Positions 1 through 8,888 are shown, numbered from the stretch's first letter. The stretch is 64,000 nt of DNA from Pseudoalteromonas sp. MMG010 (GCF_018100905.1 NZ_JAGJEG010000007.1:1-64000); one strand, 5' to 3'. Notes: a model not told the origin generated them from the sequence alone. Numbers and translations are program-made.

Positions 1-92
1 ATCAACATGAAGCTTGTGAGCAACTGCAATTAATCACAAGCATAATAATAGACCTGCACTGTATGTATAAGTTCAAATTAATTTAATTAAAA

Positions 93-3000
93 CTAACTTT
101 TAATTAATGACAACATTTGCTTTTCATCAAACTGAGTGAAAGTCATTGATTTTTCGGTAAATAATGCATCAACAAGCGCTTGTTTTTCTTTTTGCATTGT
201 AAATACTTTTTGCTCAATGGAGTCGCTCATAATTAGTTTGTATACAAATACAGGGTTAGTTTGCCCAATTCTATAAGCTCGGTCGGTTGCTTGTTTTTCT
301 ACGGCTGGATTCCACCAAGGATCAAAGTGAATAACAGTGTCGGCTTGTGTTAAGTTAAGTCCCGTACCGCCCGCTTTTAAGCTAATTAAAAATACCGATG
401 TTTGTCCACTGGTAAATTCGTTTATTACTTTATCACGATGACGTGTTTGCCCCGTTAACATGCTAAATAAAATACCTTCGTGACTTAAGCGCTCAGAGAT
501 CAGATCAAGTGCTGAGGTAAACTGGCTAAATATAATAACTTTTCTGCCTAAACTTAGCATTACAGGTAAATGCTGCGATAACCAATCAAGCTTGGCACTA
601 CCCGCTTGGCTTGTAGAATCGATTAATTTAGGGTGGCAGCATATTTGTCTTAACTTTAATAAGGCCTCTAAAAAAGCAAGTTTACTTTTTTGTGTACCTT
701 GTTCGGCAAAAAGTCCTACTAATTTTTCTTCCAGTGCATTTGTGATCGATAAATATAATTCTTTTTGCTTTGGTTCAAATTCAAATTCTTTCACCAATTC
801 AGTTTTTTCAGGCAGCTCTTGGGCCACTTGTGCTTTAGTACGGCGTAAAATAAACGGCATAATTAACGACTTTAATTGCTCTGCACGTTCACTGTCGGCT
901 TCTTTTTCTATTGGTGTTTGAAAATGTTGTTTAAAATAAGCTTGTGAGCCTAATAAAGAGGGCATTGCAAAGTCGAGTAAAGATTTAAGCTCGAATAAGT
1001 TATTTTCTATCGGGGTTCCACTTAAACACAATTTAAAGTCGGCGCTTAAGCGCTTTACTAAACGAGAAACTTGAGCTGTATCGTTTTTAATGTATTGCGC
1101 TTCGTCGAGAATAATATTTTCAAAGTACAAAGCAGGGTAATAAGCTATATCGCGTTTTAATAACGGATACGTTGTAATTATGCAGTGCGCTTGAGAAATA
1201 TTTTGCAATAAGTCATGGCGATGCGAACCAAATATAGTTGTCACTTTTAATTGAGATGTGAATTTTTTAATTTCATTTTGCCAATTACTTACCAAACTTG
1301 TTGGACAAACAATTAATGTTGGCCCAGCTTGTGGTTTTTCACTACAACTTGCCAAATATGCGATTACTTGTAAGGTTTTTCCAAGCCCCATATCATCGGC
1401 TAAAATCCCCCCAAGCTGATGGCGTTTTAAAAAGCTAAGCCATTGCACACCTTGTTGCTGATACTCTCTTAATTCTACACCGGGGTTTAAGGCTGTATTT
1501 GGTATCGGTGTAGTATTAGGCGTTAGTTCGGTTAATTCATTTAAATAATGCTGTAGCGCTTCATCATGTAATTCAATATCGATGACTTGTTGTGCCATTA
1601 ATTCTGATAAATATGATAGCGGTATATTAAATTCATCTCTGGATTTAATAAATTCGAAACGCTGTTTATATGTATTTAATAAATTAATAGCGTCTTTAGG
1701 GATCACACCAAATTGTTGGCCCATCGGAAAATAAAAAAAGCATTCACTTTGTCTATTTAATGATTGATAAGCCCCATCGTAGTCGTTAAATAAGTGACTA
1801 CCTTTTACATTAGCTAACACTATTTTACTGTGTATTTGATGGCCATTACCTCTATAAACATGCAATAAAACATTCAATAATGGTCTTTTTGCCGACACTT
1901 TATTGGCATGAATAGTCCAGCCTCGCTTTTTAAATACGGGCAATACTTCGTGAATAAGCCAATGTATATGCATCGGTGTTTGTTTTGAAAATATAAAGTC
2001 GCTTTGTAAACCCCCTTTACAATTTTCAAAACCAAGATTTATTAATTCGTTTGTTACCGTGTTTTCGAATGCTTTATTTATTATATTTTTAGGTGCTGTT
2101 GCGGCTAAATAATTTTTATTTTTGTATTTAAATTTTAAATTAAGTTCAAGACCTTGTGCGGTTGTGGCTAGATTTAAAATAGCATTATTAGCGTGCTTAG
2201 GAGGCTCAATAATTGAATTAGTCGGGTGAGGAATAACATCAGCACCAAAGTTATTAGCAAGCTGGCTATATATACGATCAAAATTAGTATCGTGAATAGC
2301 TGGAATAGCTTTTAAATGTGCAATTTCATCTGCGCTAAGTGGGGTTCTTATACGACCCACTTTAAATTGCTCAATATCAATGTACGCCGGTGGTGTGGTT
2401 TTTAGTAACGCCCAATTTGTCGCGTTTTCAAGATTAACTTCTAATTGCGTTGTATCACTGGTGTTATTCCAATTAAATAATAGAGCTTGACCCTCTTGGG
2501 CGGTTAGAGACGTTCGTGTTTGTTGCCAAAATAAACGCTCTGTTGCTATTAATTGCTGCAAAGCGCTAAATCCCCATGTTCCTTTTAACTCTAAGTTACC
2601 AATGGCGTTTTGAGAGCGTATCCAACTGAAAAGCCTAAAATCAGATTCGAGTACATCGGTTGGAGTTATAAAACTATTTAGCTGTTGCTCAGTCAAATTC
2701 CGACCGAGATTATAGTGGCCATTATCGCTAAAGCTTGCAATTTTAGGGATTATAAATACTTTATTATTTTCTATATCGAGTACAAATAAAAGTACATTTT
2801 TGGGCTGTTCAGTAGGGGTATTTTTTAATGAGGATAATTCGTTAAACCAGTCGTTAATAAAAAAGTCTTCGCCATATTCACCTGAATGCTCAATCTTAAG
2901 TTTTAACAATACCGCAGCTAAGTGCCTGCATTTTGATTTAGCACTACAAGTACAATGAGCATCAACAGAGTAACCAGTTGGTATTTTGTTGATCTCAATA

Positions 3001-3239
3001 CGCTGGTTAAAAGAAGTGCCTTTATCGCCAACAACCGTTGAGTCAATAACAGAAAAGTCGTCGTTGAACTCTAACCAAGTAATTTTTCCGTTTTTATAAT
3101 ACTCTTTTGCTTTATTGAGAACGGTAGGTCTAAACAGTTTATTTATAAACCGCTCGGTAAGCGGAAACTGGGCGGCCTGCTCATTTTTAATTTCTTCAAA
3201 AATAGCCAGTAAATCATTTTTTGATAAGTTAGCAGACAT
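93..3239 (-). CDS. SWIM zinc-finger SNF2-family DEAD/DEAH helicase
   Basis: A 1048-residue superfamily 2 ATPase of the SNF2/RapA type, expected to translocate on double-stranded DNA and remodel protein-DNA complexes in the cytoplasm. The N-terminus carries a SWIM zinc-binding motif (C96, C98, C104, H106). The C-terminal half is the ATPase core: Walker A DDMGLGKT near residue 615, a DEAQ Walker B box, and the motif VI stretch DRAYRIGQ near the end. Length and domain order match bacterial SNF2 helicases with an N-terminal SWIM finger. It is transcribed leftward, away from the replication block. The intergenic space on its 5' side holds the left iteron cluster. A link to replication is suggested only by position. 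The start ATG at 3239 is the first in frame. The family is clear; the substrate is unknown. Confidence 0.93.
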   Translation of the reverse strand: MSANLSKNDLLAIFEEIKNEQAAQFPLTERFINKLFRPTVLNKAKEYYKNGKITWLEFNDDFSVIDSTVVGDKGTSFNQRIEINKIPTGYSVDAHCTCSAKSKCRHLAAVLLKLKIEHSGEYGEDFFINDWFNELSSLKNTPTEQPKNVLLFVLDIENNKVFIIPKIASFSDNGHYNLGRNLTEQQLNSFITPTDVLESDFRLFSWIRSQNAIGNLELKGTWGFSALQQLIATERLFWQQTRTSLTAQEGQALLFNWNNTSDTTQLEVNLENATNWALLKTTPPAYIDIEQFKVGRIRTPLSADEIAHLKAIPAIHDTNFDRIYSQLANNFGADVIPHPTNSIIEPPKHANNAILNLATTAQGLELNLKFKYKNKNYLAATAPKNIINKAFENTVTNELINLGFENCKGGLQSDFIFSKQTPMHIHWLIHEVLPVFKKRGWTIHANKVSAKRPLLNVLLHVYRGNGHQIHSKIVLANVKGSHLFNDYDGAYQSLNRQSECFFYFPMGQQFGVIPKDAINLLNTYKQRFEFIKSRDEFNIPLSYLSELMAQQVIDIELHDEALQHYLNELTELTPNTTPIPNTALNPGVELREYQQQGVQWLSFLKRHQLGGILADDMGLGKTLQVIAYLASCSEKPQAGPTLIVCPTSLVSNWQNEIKKFTSQLKVTTIFGSHRHDLLQNISQAHCIITTYPLLKRDIAYYPALYFENIILDEAQYIKNDTAQVSRLVKRLSADFKLCLSGTPIENNLFELKSLLDFAMPSLLGSQAYFKQHFQTPIEKEADSERAEQLKSLIMPFILRRTKAQVAQELPEKTELVKEFEFEPKQKELYLSITNALEEKLVGLFAEQGTQKSKLAFLEALLKLRQICCHPKLIDSTSQAGSAKLDWLSQHLPVMLSLGRKVIIFSQFTSALDLISERLSHEGILFSMLTGQTRHRDKVINEFTSGQTSVFLISLKAGGTGLNLTQADTVIHFDPWWNPAVEKQATDRAYRIGQTNPVFVYKLIMSDSIEQKVFTMQKEKQALVDALFTEKSMTFTQFDEKQMLSLIKS

Positions 3240-3416
3240 CTTACTCGGTATGGTTAAGTATAAAAAATAATTTAGCCAGTATATGCTTATTCTAGCCAGA
3301 GCTAAAGCCCTATAAAAGGTAAATAAACTGGTTGGATCTGATCAATCAAAAAATAAGACACAAATAACAAGTAGTGGGAAATTTTAAAGGGGCTATAACA
3401 CTCAACAAATAGTACA

Positions 3417-3619
3417 GATCACTTTTTTACTAACAAAAGCGTAAATTGAGATAAATTTAAAAAATAATTGATTAAGTTAGTAAAAAACTGATCTATAAAG
3501 CCAAATAAGGTAAAAAACCACAAAAATCAGCTTGTATAGATCATATTTTTACTAAGTAAACGAGCGTTTAGATCATGGTATTACTAACATAATTTTTTTC
3601 GGATCGTTATTTTACTAAC
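3417..3619. repeat. Left iteron cluster (five 18-bp GATC iterons) beside parB
   Basis: Five copies of an 18-bp sequence that begins GATC and ends TACTAAC or TACTAAG: 3417-3434 (+), 3476-3493 (-), 3539-3556 (+), 3571-3588 (+) and 3602-3619 (+). The first two, GATCACTTTTTTACTAAC and its inverted partner GATCAGTTTTTTACTAAC, differ at one base. The last copy runs into the parB stop codon. The same 18-mer recurs upstream of the initiator gene at 6.1-6.55 kb, so these are very probably binding sites for that initiator. In iteron replicons such a detached group usually acts as a copy-control (incompatibility) locus that titrates the initiator; that role is inferred here. This cluster fills most of the gene-free gap 3240-3618. 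Confidence 0.85.
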
Positions 3620-4581
3620 TAATTAAATGCACTTAATAATTTAGTTAATTGCTCTAAACGCTTGTCTGTCATAACTTTATTGTTAATTTTTATAGATAAA
3701 TCGCCACTTTTCAAATGGCGTTGTACTAATACAAAATCGTTTTCTAATACGGCTTCTCGTTTTGCTATATTATTTTGCTCTGCTGTTAAGTATTTAGTAA
3801 TCGCAGCAGCTTGTTTATCATCGCTAGCCATGCTTTGCAGTGCTTCATCGCTTGCTGCTGTAGTGGTTAATTTTTCAAATACTTGTGGGTTTTTCTCTTT
3901 TGCTGCAATGAGTTTTTTAGCTACCTCACGACCTACATGATTAGCGGTAGGGTAGAGCGTGATAACGGCAGCAGGGATATGCTCAAATGCTTTAATTGCA
4001 TCGGCGATGGCTGTATGAGAAACCCCTTCAATAGCTGCTATTTCGCGATATGAACCTTTTTTACCTTGCTCTATTAGCTCATCTTTTGTTTGTTGGTAAG
4101 CTTGCCCTAATTCCCATAAGCTCGGCGCTATGTATTGATCGGATGAAACCGCCAGTACTTTTGCATCCTGGTCGGTAAAATCGCTAGAGCTGAGCACTAA
4201 ATAATCGGCCCCACTTAAAATACACGCCTTACGACGACGAGAGCCCGCTAATACTAAACTTTTATCACCCTGGTCCCACAACAAAGCGGGATGTTGGTTA
4301 CGGCCATCTTCAGCAATTGCTGGCAGTATGTCTGAAACAGAGCTTTCGTTTAATAAAGCTTGAACACGGCGATTTTTACCATATACCTCGGTAAGCGCTT
4401 CAATATCACTTGATGGAATGACTTTACAAATAAGTGTAATTTCGCGCTTAGGATCACTCGGTGCAGGCATACGAATAACATCGCCAGCACTGGCTTGTTC
4501 AAGTAATGCATCTAAGCTACTGCTGCCTACGGCGCTAGCAAAGGGGTCTAAGCGGGTGTCGTTTTTACGTTTAGTTGCCAT
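3619..4581 (-). CDS. parB: ParB-family chromid partition protein
   Basis: A 320-residue ParB/RepB/Spo0J-type DNA-binding partition protein, expected to load on a parS centromere and stimulate the ParA ATPase so that sister replicons segregate. The ParB N-terminal domain shows the arginine-rich box GSRRRKA at residues 113-119. A helix-turn-helix follows at about 176-195 (REIAAIEGVSHTAIADAI). The gene lies 22 bp downstream of parA in the same orientation, giving a parAB operon. Its stop codon overlaps an 18-bp iteron. No parS repeat could be recognised with confidence. This is a plasmid-type ParB, not the chromosome I copy that neighbours gidB. Confidence 0.95.
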   Translation of the reverse strand: MATKRKNDTRLDPFASAVGSSSLDALLEQASAGDVIRMPAPSDPKREITLICKVIPSSDIEALTEVYGKNRRVQALLNESSVSDILPAIAEDGRNQHPALLWDQGDKSLVLAGSRRRKACILSGADYLVLSSSDFTDQDAKVLAVSSDQYIAPSLWELGQAYQQTKDELIEQGKKGSYREIAAIEGVSHTAIADAIKAFEHIPAAVITLYPTANHVGREVAKKLIAAKEKNPQVFEKLTTTAASDEALQSMASDDKQAAAITKYLTAEQNNIAKREAVLENDFVLVQRHLKSGDLSIKINNKVMTDKRLEQLTKLLSAFN

Positions 4582-4603
4582 TTTATAACATCCTTACTTA
4601 GTG

Positions 4604-5833
4604 TTATTTAATAGTTGATTGGGTAGAAACCCAGTTAGATCTGATCAGCATTTCAAGTTCATCTACAACGTCTTTAATATTTTCTTGTGCACGCATCAGT
4701 GACTCCCTACTGGCTAAACTGTCTGATGCTTTTTGATCAAATATTGTATTAAACGAAGAGGAACTGGCTGTAATTGCAGAACTATGATTAATAGGGTAGC
4801 TCATGACTTGGCGACCAAATGCACTGCGCACATCTTTAACAATGTCGCGTTGAGAGTGATTTCCTTTTACATAATTAGTAACTAAGAACTGCATAAAGTC
4901 CCAGCCATCGTGACCTAACGCTGCAACAGTGTGGTAAATCTCGCCAAGTCGTTTTAAATACTTATTGTTAGCATCAAAATCTACGGCCTCTGGATGTACC
5001 GGTATTAACATTGCGGTAGAAGCCATTAATGCATTATAAAACATAAAGTTAAGGGTAGGGGCTGTATCAATTAAAATAATATCAAATTCGTCTTTAACAG
5101 GGTTAATTACTTTTTCGAGTAGCTTATGATAATGACGAGATTGATCATAGCCACTGGTGTCTTTTAATAATGTTGCCGTTTCATGTTCAAAATAAAAGTC
5201 ATCCATCCCAGAAGGTAAAACACGAATATTAGGGATATGCGTTGTAACAAAAGCATTAGAGACAACATCAGACCATTTTTCGCCTTCATCTAAATCGATA
5301 CAGTCGCGCATTAAATCGCCAACCGTTGTAGGATCGTGTTCATTCGAAGGGAAAAAACTTGAAGAAGATCCTTGAGGATCAAGGTCTATAATGCCAATTC
5401 GATAGCGTTTTATATTTGTTGTAGCAAGTGCTGCAGCAATATTAACCATACTGGTTGTTTTACCACAGCCACCCTTTAATGAATTAATAACAATAACTTG
5501 AAGCTTATCCTGCGCGGTACGATGATCGGCCTGAATGTCCATGATGTCTGCCATGGCGTAAATATTCATTAATGTGTATGCATAATGGCCATTAGCACCG
5601 CGCTTTATGTTTAGCGAATCAAAATCACCATTGTCGTGTCTGCGCTTTAAAGTACGATTATTACATCCTAACAAATCAGCGGCTGCTTTTTGAGTGTATG
5701 TTCTAAGTTCTTTTTCTTCAGATTTTAAATGAGCTCTATAATGTTGTATACGACCTTTAAGTGACTTTTCTGCCACCTCTGCCGTTGCTTTTAAAAGCCG
5801 ATAAGTTGATAACGCATTATTATTAATAGACAT
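4604..5833 (-). CDS. parA: ParA-family partition ATPase, type Ia
   Basis: A 409-residue Walker-type ATPase that drives partition of the replicon together with ParB. The N-terminal region (about 1-110) contains a helix-turn-helix near 47-68, typical of type Ia ParA/SopA proteins that repress their own operon. The deviant Walker A box KGGCGKT is at residues 120-126, followed by the DLDPQGS box. The reading frame is open for 23 codons further upstream, but the start at 5833 is preferred: GAGGA lies seven bases before the ATG, and the promoter described at 5860-5888 would lie inside the longer frame. Together with parB and the adjacent initiator gene it defines a plasmid-derived replicon. Confidence 0.95.
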   Translation of the reverse strand: MSINNNALSTYRLLKATAEVAEKSLKGRIQHYRAHLKSEEKELRTYTQKAAADLLGCNNRTLKRRHDNGDFDSLNIKRGANGHYAYTLMNIYAMADIMDIQADHRTAQDKLQVIVINSLKGGCGKTTSMVNIAAALATTNIKRYRIGIIDLDPQGSSSSFFPSNEHDPTTVGDLMRDCIDLDEGEKWSDVVSNAFVTTHIPNIRVLPSGMDDFYFEHETATLLKDTSGYDQSRHYHKLLEKVINPVKDEFDIILIDTAPTLNFMFYNALMASTAMLIPVHPEAVDFDANNKYLKRLGEIYHTVAALGHDGWDFMQFLVTNYVKGNHSQRDIVKDVRSAFGRQVMSYPINHSSAITASSSSFNTIFDQKASDSLASRESLMRAQENIKDVVDELEMLIRSNWVSTQSTIK

Positions 5834-5859
5834 ACATAATTCCTCAAAGTTATGCATTA

Positions 5860-5888
5860 AGTATAATGTCCATTTATTTTGCTGTAAA
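5860..5888 (-). promoter_or_regulatory. Sigma-70-type promoter of parAB
   Basis: Read on the minus strand there is a -35 box TTTACA (5883-5888) and a -10 box TATACT (5860-5865) separated by exactly 17 bp, about 25 bp upstream of the parA start codon. An iteron-like sequence lacking the GATC (GACA then TGTATTTTACTAAG, 5903-5920) lies just upstream of the -35 box, so the initiator might also touch this promoter. Assigned by inspection only. Confidence 0.65.
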
Positions 5889-6091
5889 CAACTATTTAGC
5901 ACGACATGTATTTTACTAAGAAGACATTAAAATTATATTTATTAATTTTTAATATCGCTTAAGTATAAATAAAGAGATTAAGTATGGTTAAGTATATAGG
6001 TATTAAAGGTTAAGCTACAATAATTGTAATATAACCAGTTGATATTTATGAATAATATTAAAATAGTTGGATCGTAATTATACTTGGTTAA

Positions 6092-6546
6092 GATCAGATC
6101 TTTATTAAGTGGCAGATCGAGTTATTACTAACTTAAATTTTAACTTTTGCTTTATTAACAACTTACCCACTTAGTTATCAACAATAATATCGTTTCAGAT
6201 CAGAATAATACTAACTATTTTAGATACTTATCCAATGACCTTCGCTTATAAAAACGATTTAAATTAGTATAGATCTGATCTGTAGTAAGTACAGATCAGA
6301 TCTATGCTAACTGGAACTTGGCTTATCCACAGGCCTTTACAAAAACGAGTGAATATCAGTGTGTTCACTCTAAAAATAAGCCTAAAAATGCTAAGAGTCA
6401 TTAATTATTTTACTTTGAGTTAGTAAAATTTAGGTTTATAACGATAAACTTAGTATAATGTTGATCCAAAAGTAATAAATCCTATTATACTTAGTAAAAT
6501 AATGATCTGAAAATTATTATTAGCTTCAGATCAATTTTATACTAAC
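6092..6546. repeat. Origin iteron cluster (18-bp GATC iterons)
   Basis: Good copies: 6115-6132 (+), 6198-6215 (+), 6263-6280 (-), 6294-6311 (+), 6449-6466 (-), 6490-6507 (-) and 6529-6546 (+). Examples are GATCAGAATAATACTAAC and GATCATTATTTTACTAAG. Degenerate copies: 6092-6109 (+), and possibly 6070-6087 (+) and 6419-6436 (-). The pair 6263-6280/6294-6311 faces outward from a nearly symmetrical centre. Each good copy starts with GATC, the Dam methylation site, so initiator binding could depend on methylation state. That is an inference by analogy with the Vibrio second chromosome. Confidence 0.88.
6323..6331 (+). promoter_or_regulatory. DnaA box in the chromid origin
   Basis: TTATCCACA is a perfect match to the DnaA-box consensus and lies between two iteron groups, the usual place for the host DnaA site in iteron plasmids. 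It suggests that DnaA assists the replicon's own initiator. Confidence 0.8.
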
Positions 6547-6615
6547 TTAAACATTTAACTTTTGTTGATTTATGTGTTGTTATTAACTGTCACAATAAAA
6601 ATGGAAATAAGTACA

Positions 6616-7830
6616 ATGAGCCGAAAGGTCAACATCTCAGTAGATAACTTGCCCGATACACTTAGAGGCCAAATCCATGGGGTGGAAAGTGCAATTGATA
6701 ACGAAAGCTTAGCGTTATTTACAGATAATAAAGATGTACGCGTTTCAATAGAAAATGCAGCGCATGGCTTACGTGCTTATTCAAATACTTTTAACCATTA
6801 CGATTTATGGGGACGCTTTGTTCGTTCGGGCTATAAAAAACTGCCTTTAGAAGAAGCGCCTAAAAAAACAATTATAACCCGTAAAATATCCGAAAAAGTA
6901 GATGGCATATTATACGATGGTGAAATTAAGATAACCCCCGCCGTTGTCAGTAGTCGTAAAGATGGCGAAGATGTTGAGTATTTAGTTTGGCCATCTGATC
7001 GTGAAGAAAAAGTAGAAAGAGCGCTAATACGACTGGCTTCTAAAGGTAAAATTGTAAAAATTAATTTTAAGTCCGGTATTCAATATGCGGTTGTTTTTTC
7101 GATGAATGAATTGGCTCAAGAGCTTAAAGCTGTTGGCCAATCTATGCCATATCCGCAAATTAAAGAATCACTTGAAGCATTACAAGGTTCTAAGCTTTCA
7201 TTTAAATATTCAGCAACCGATACTAAAAATACCAACGTAGATGATTCGTTTTATGAGTCAAATATGAACTTTTTATCATCTTTACATTTTAGTGGCAAAA
7301 AAGGTCAGGGTGGTAATGTAAAATGTGTTGCCTGTTTAAATGCTTTTGTTCATAACATGATCGATAATTTAGAATATAAAGGCTATTACTTTAACAGTGC
7401 ACAAGAATTAAAGCGTGGTTTATCAAGGTGGATGATGCTACGCCTTTATCATCTTTGGCGTTATGCTGCGCCAGGAAAAACGTATCATTTTAGATTGTTA
7501 TCTATAATGGAAAAATACGGATCTATTTATTCTACTGATAACCTGACTGAAAATAAGTTAAAAGCTTTGCGTAGAGATATGACTACGACAATGAAAGACT
7601 TAATTGAAAAAGGAGCTATCTCTGAATACAGCATTACAAATGTAAAAGATGATAAAACAGGAAAAATCATCGACTACACTTACGAAATGCACCCTTCAGA
7701 TCAGTTTTGTGATGAGATTTTAACGCTTAACAAGCAAAACAAGCGTATTGAAATACAAGGCGGGAAACGCATTGTAGAAAATGCAGTATTAATAGATGAA
7801 GATAAAATAGAAGAAATTGTTAAAGATTAA
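6616..7830 (+). CDS. Iteron-binding replication initiator protein
   Basis: About 404 residues, recognised as the replicon's initiator from its architecture and position. Two winged-helix units are visible: one around residues 130-200 of the protein (segment VVFSMNELAQEL through LEALQGSKLSF) and one around 250-350 (ELKRGLSRWMMLRLYHLW through LIEKGAISEY). This is the arrangement of Rep_3-like iteron initiators such as RepE and pi. It is divergent from parA, and its upstream region is packed with iterons. Three in-frame starts exist (TTG 6562, ATG 6601, ATG 6616). The last is chosen because it begins MSRKVN and has a weak GGA about ten bases upstream; 6601 is possible. Family membership is inferred from fold pattern, not from strong identity, so no gene symbol is given. 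Confidence 0.85.
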   Translation: MSRKVNISVDNLPDTLRGQIHGVESAIDNESLALFTDNKDVRVSIENAAHGLRAYSNTFNHYDLWGRFVRSGYKKLPLEEAPKKTIITRKISEKVDGILYDGEIKITPAVVSSRKDGEDVEYLVWPSDREEKVERALIRLASKGKIVKINFKSGIQYAVVFSMNELAQELKAVGQSMPYPQIKESLEALQGSKLSFKYSATDTKNTNVDDSFYESNMNFLSSLHFSGKKGQGGNVKCVACLNAFVHNMIDNLEYKGYYFNSAQELKRGLSRWMMLRLYHLWRYAAPGKTYHFRLLSIMEKYGSIYSTDNLTENKLKALRRDMTTTMKDLIEKGAISEYSITNVKDDKTGKIIDYTYEMHPSDQFCDEILTLNKQNKRIEIQGGKRIVENAVLIDEDKIEEIVKD

Positions 7831-7860
7831 ATCTATAAAAATCTTAATCCACTACACAGT

Positions 7861-7885
7861 AAAGGCCATAGATTATGGCCTTTTT
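7861..7885. terminator. Bidirectional terminator between rep and tus
   Basis: Perfect 9-bp stem AAAGGCCAT/ATGGCCTTT (7861-7869 and 7875-7883) with a 5-base loop and a T run on the plus strand and an A run on the other side. It separates the convergent rep and tus genes. Confidence 0.85.
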
Positions 7886-7897
7886 AACATAATAATT

Positions 7898-8767
7898 TTA
7901 CACTTGCTCTAAATAAAGTCTATCAACTAAAAAATCATATTCGCGTTTACGTGGATGATTTTGCGGTTTTTCATAGTGTTTTAGCTCACCTATTTTAACA
8001 TCGGGTTGCGGATTAATTAAAATAAATGGCAATGCTGCACTAACGTGATATCGCTGTTTTGCCGTATACCTCACATTTACTTGCGGACTTACTCGAGTAG
8101 GGCGCCTTATTCTTAATTTTTCATGTTCAGATAAACTAGCTACACGCATTTTTTCTTGTTCGACTAATGCTAACCAACTGTGTTGATCTATCATGCGGGG
8201 GTTATTATAACTTGCTGATTTTTCAAGCATCTCTAAAGCTAATTTTTTTGTGAGAGTTTTCGTTGCGTGTTTATGCATCCAAGTAAACCTTACTGAGAAA
8301 GGAGAATCAACTTCACAATGAATTTTACGATACGCAGCCAGTGTAATTAAATTAGGAATGGCATTATGCACCGCTTCAAAACGCGCATCATTATTATCGA
8401 TTGAAAGTACACAGGCTTTAAAATCTGCTTTTGCTTGATTAACCTGCATTATGCGATTTTTAATCGCTGTGGTATCTGGATTTTTTAACACCAGTACACC
8501 AGGATAACGCTTTAAAACCTTACTACTTTGACCCGCTTTTGTATAAATATTTAAATAAGCGTTTAAAATTGACTCATGAGCAGATGCACCGGTTAATTTA
8601 TTTACTTTAATGAACTCGGGAACCGTTTGTTCATCATTAGCATCAATATCGGGTAATTGATAAAATTCAGCTTTACTGTATTCACAACCTCGCAATTCTT
8701 CAATTAATAAAGAACTTAACTCTGTCATTAAATCAAAATGACTACGTAAACTTATTTTAGAAACCAT
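7898..8767 (-). CDS. tus: Tus-family replication terminus site-binding protein
   Basis: A 289-residue homologue of Tus, the monomeric protein that binds Ter DNA and stops the replicative helicase in one direction only. E. coli Tus has 309 residues. Collinear matches to E. coli Tus, from memory of that sequence, include RYPGVL (88-93), ARFEAVHNAIPNLITLAAYR (128-147), FTWMHKHATKTL, KLRIRRPTRVSP and a C-terminal GELKHYE...DRLYLEQV. The equivalents of F140 and H144, which grip the flipped cytosine of a locked Ter, are present as F130 and H134. The start is ATG 8767. A GTG at 8776 is less likely because it lies inside a Ter-like site that ends exactly at the ATG. That placement mirrors TerB in front of E. 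coli tus and suggests autorepression. The gene is convergent with rep, about 1.2 kb from the origin. Confidence 0.93.
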   Translation of the reverse strand: MVSKISLRSHFDLMTELSSLLIEELRGCEYSKAEFYQLPDIDANDEQTVPEFIKVNKLTGASAHESILNAYLNIYTKAGQSSKVLKRYPGVLVLKNPDTTAIKNRIMQVNQAKADFKACVLSIDNNDARFEAVHNAIPNLITLAAYRKIHCEVDSPFSVRFTWMHKHATKTLTKKLALEMLEKSASYNNPRMIDQHSWLALVEQEKMRVASLSEHEKLRIRRPTRVSPQVNVRYTAKQRYHVSAALPFILINPQPDVKIGELKHYEKPQNHPRKREYDFLVDRLYLEQV

Positions 8768-8784
8768 AAAGAACACATCTTACT
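8768..8784 (-). other. Ter-like site 1, abutting the tus start codon
   Basis: On the minus strand the sequence is AGTAAGATGTGTTCTTT, ending immediately before the tus ATG. It differs at one base from two copies on the plus strand (8872-8888 and 9753-9769). The first ten bases resemble the E. coli Ter core AGNATGTTGT. By E. coli polarity rules, in which the AG end is the blocking face, it should stop forks moving leftward, that is, forks returning to the origin after a full circuit. It probably doubles as the tus operator. Confidence 0.8.
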
Positions 8785-8871
8785 TTAACTTATCCGTAAG
8801 CTTAACCTTATCTTTTGTTTATTTAAAGATTATTTTTACTCAGCGCTAAGTTTGTGCAACTAATTTACTTA

Positions 8872-8888
8872 AGTATGATGTGTTCTTT
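8872..8888 (+). other. Ter-like site 2
   Basis: AGTATGATGTGTTCTTT on the plus strand, identical over 17 bases to the copy at 9753-9769 and inverted relative to site 1, about 100 bp away. Eight of the nine defined bases in its first ten match the E. coli Ter core. Its AG end faces the origin, so it should block forks that leave the origin rightward. Confidence 0.8.

Larger units (their letters stand above)
5903..6600. other. Chromid replication origin (ori2-type, iteron plasmid origin)
   Basis: About 700 bp between the divergent parA and rep genes, very AT-rich and without a credible gene. It contains seven good 18-bp iterons and several degenerate ones, a perfect DnaA box (6323-6331), a one-mismatch DnaA box TTATCAACA (6175-6183), and about thirteen GATC sites. 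This is the organisation of an iteron-controlled plasmid origin. The exact initiation point and unwinding element cannot be read from sequence alone; the AT-rich stretches at about 5935-6060 and 6400-6530 are candidates. The iterons at 6490-6546 overlap the region expected to hold the rep promoter, so auto-repression by the initiator is likely. Confidence 0.88.

Noticed and set aside
3-86. Open frame running in from the left edge (27 codons, ending TAA at 86)
   Set aside because: Too short and without recognisable sequence. It might be the tail of an upstream gene, but nothing supports it.
3331-3350. GGATCTGATCAATC near 3334 as a sixth left-cluster iteron or parS
   Set aside because: It has two GATC sites but lacks the TACTAAC half of the iteron, and no second copy supports a centromere.
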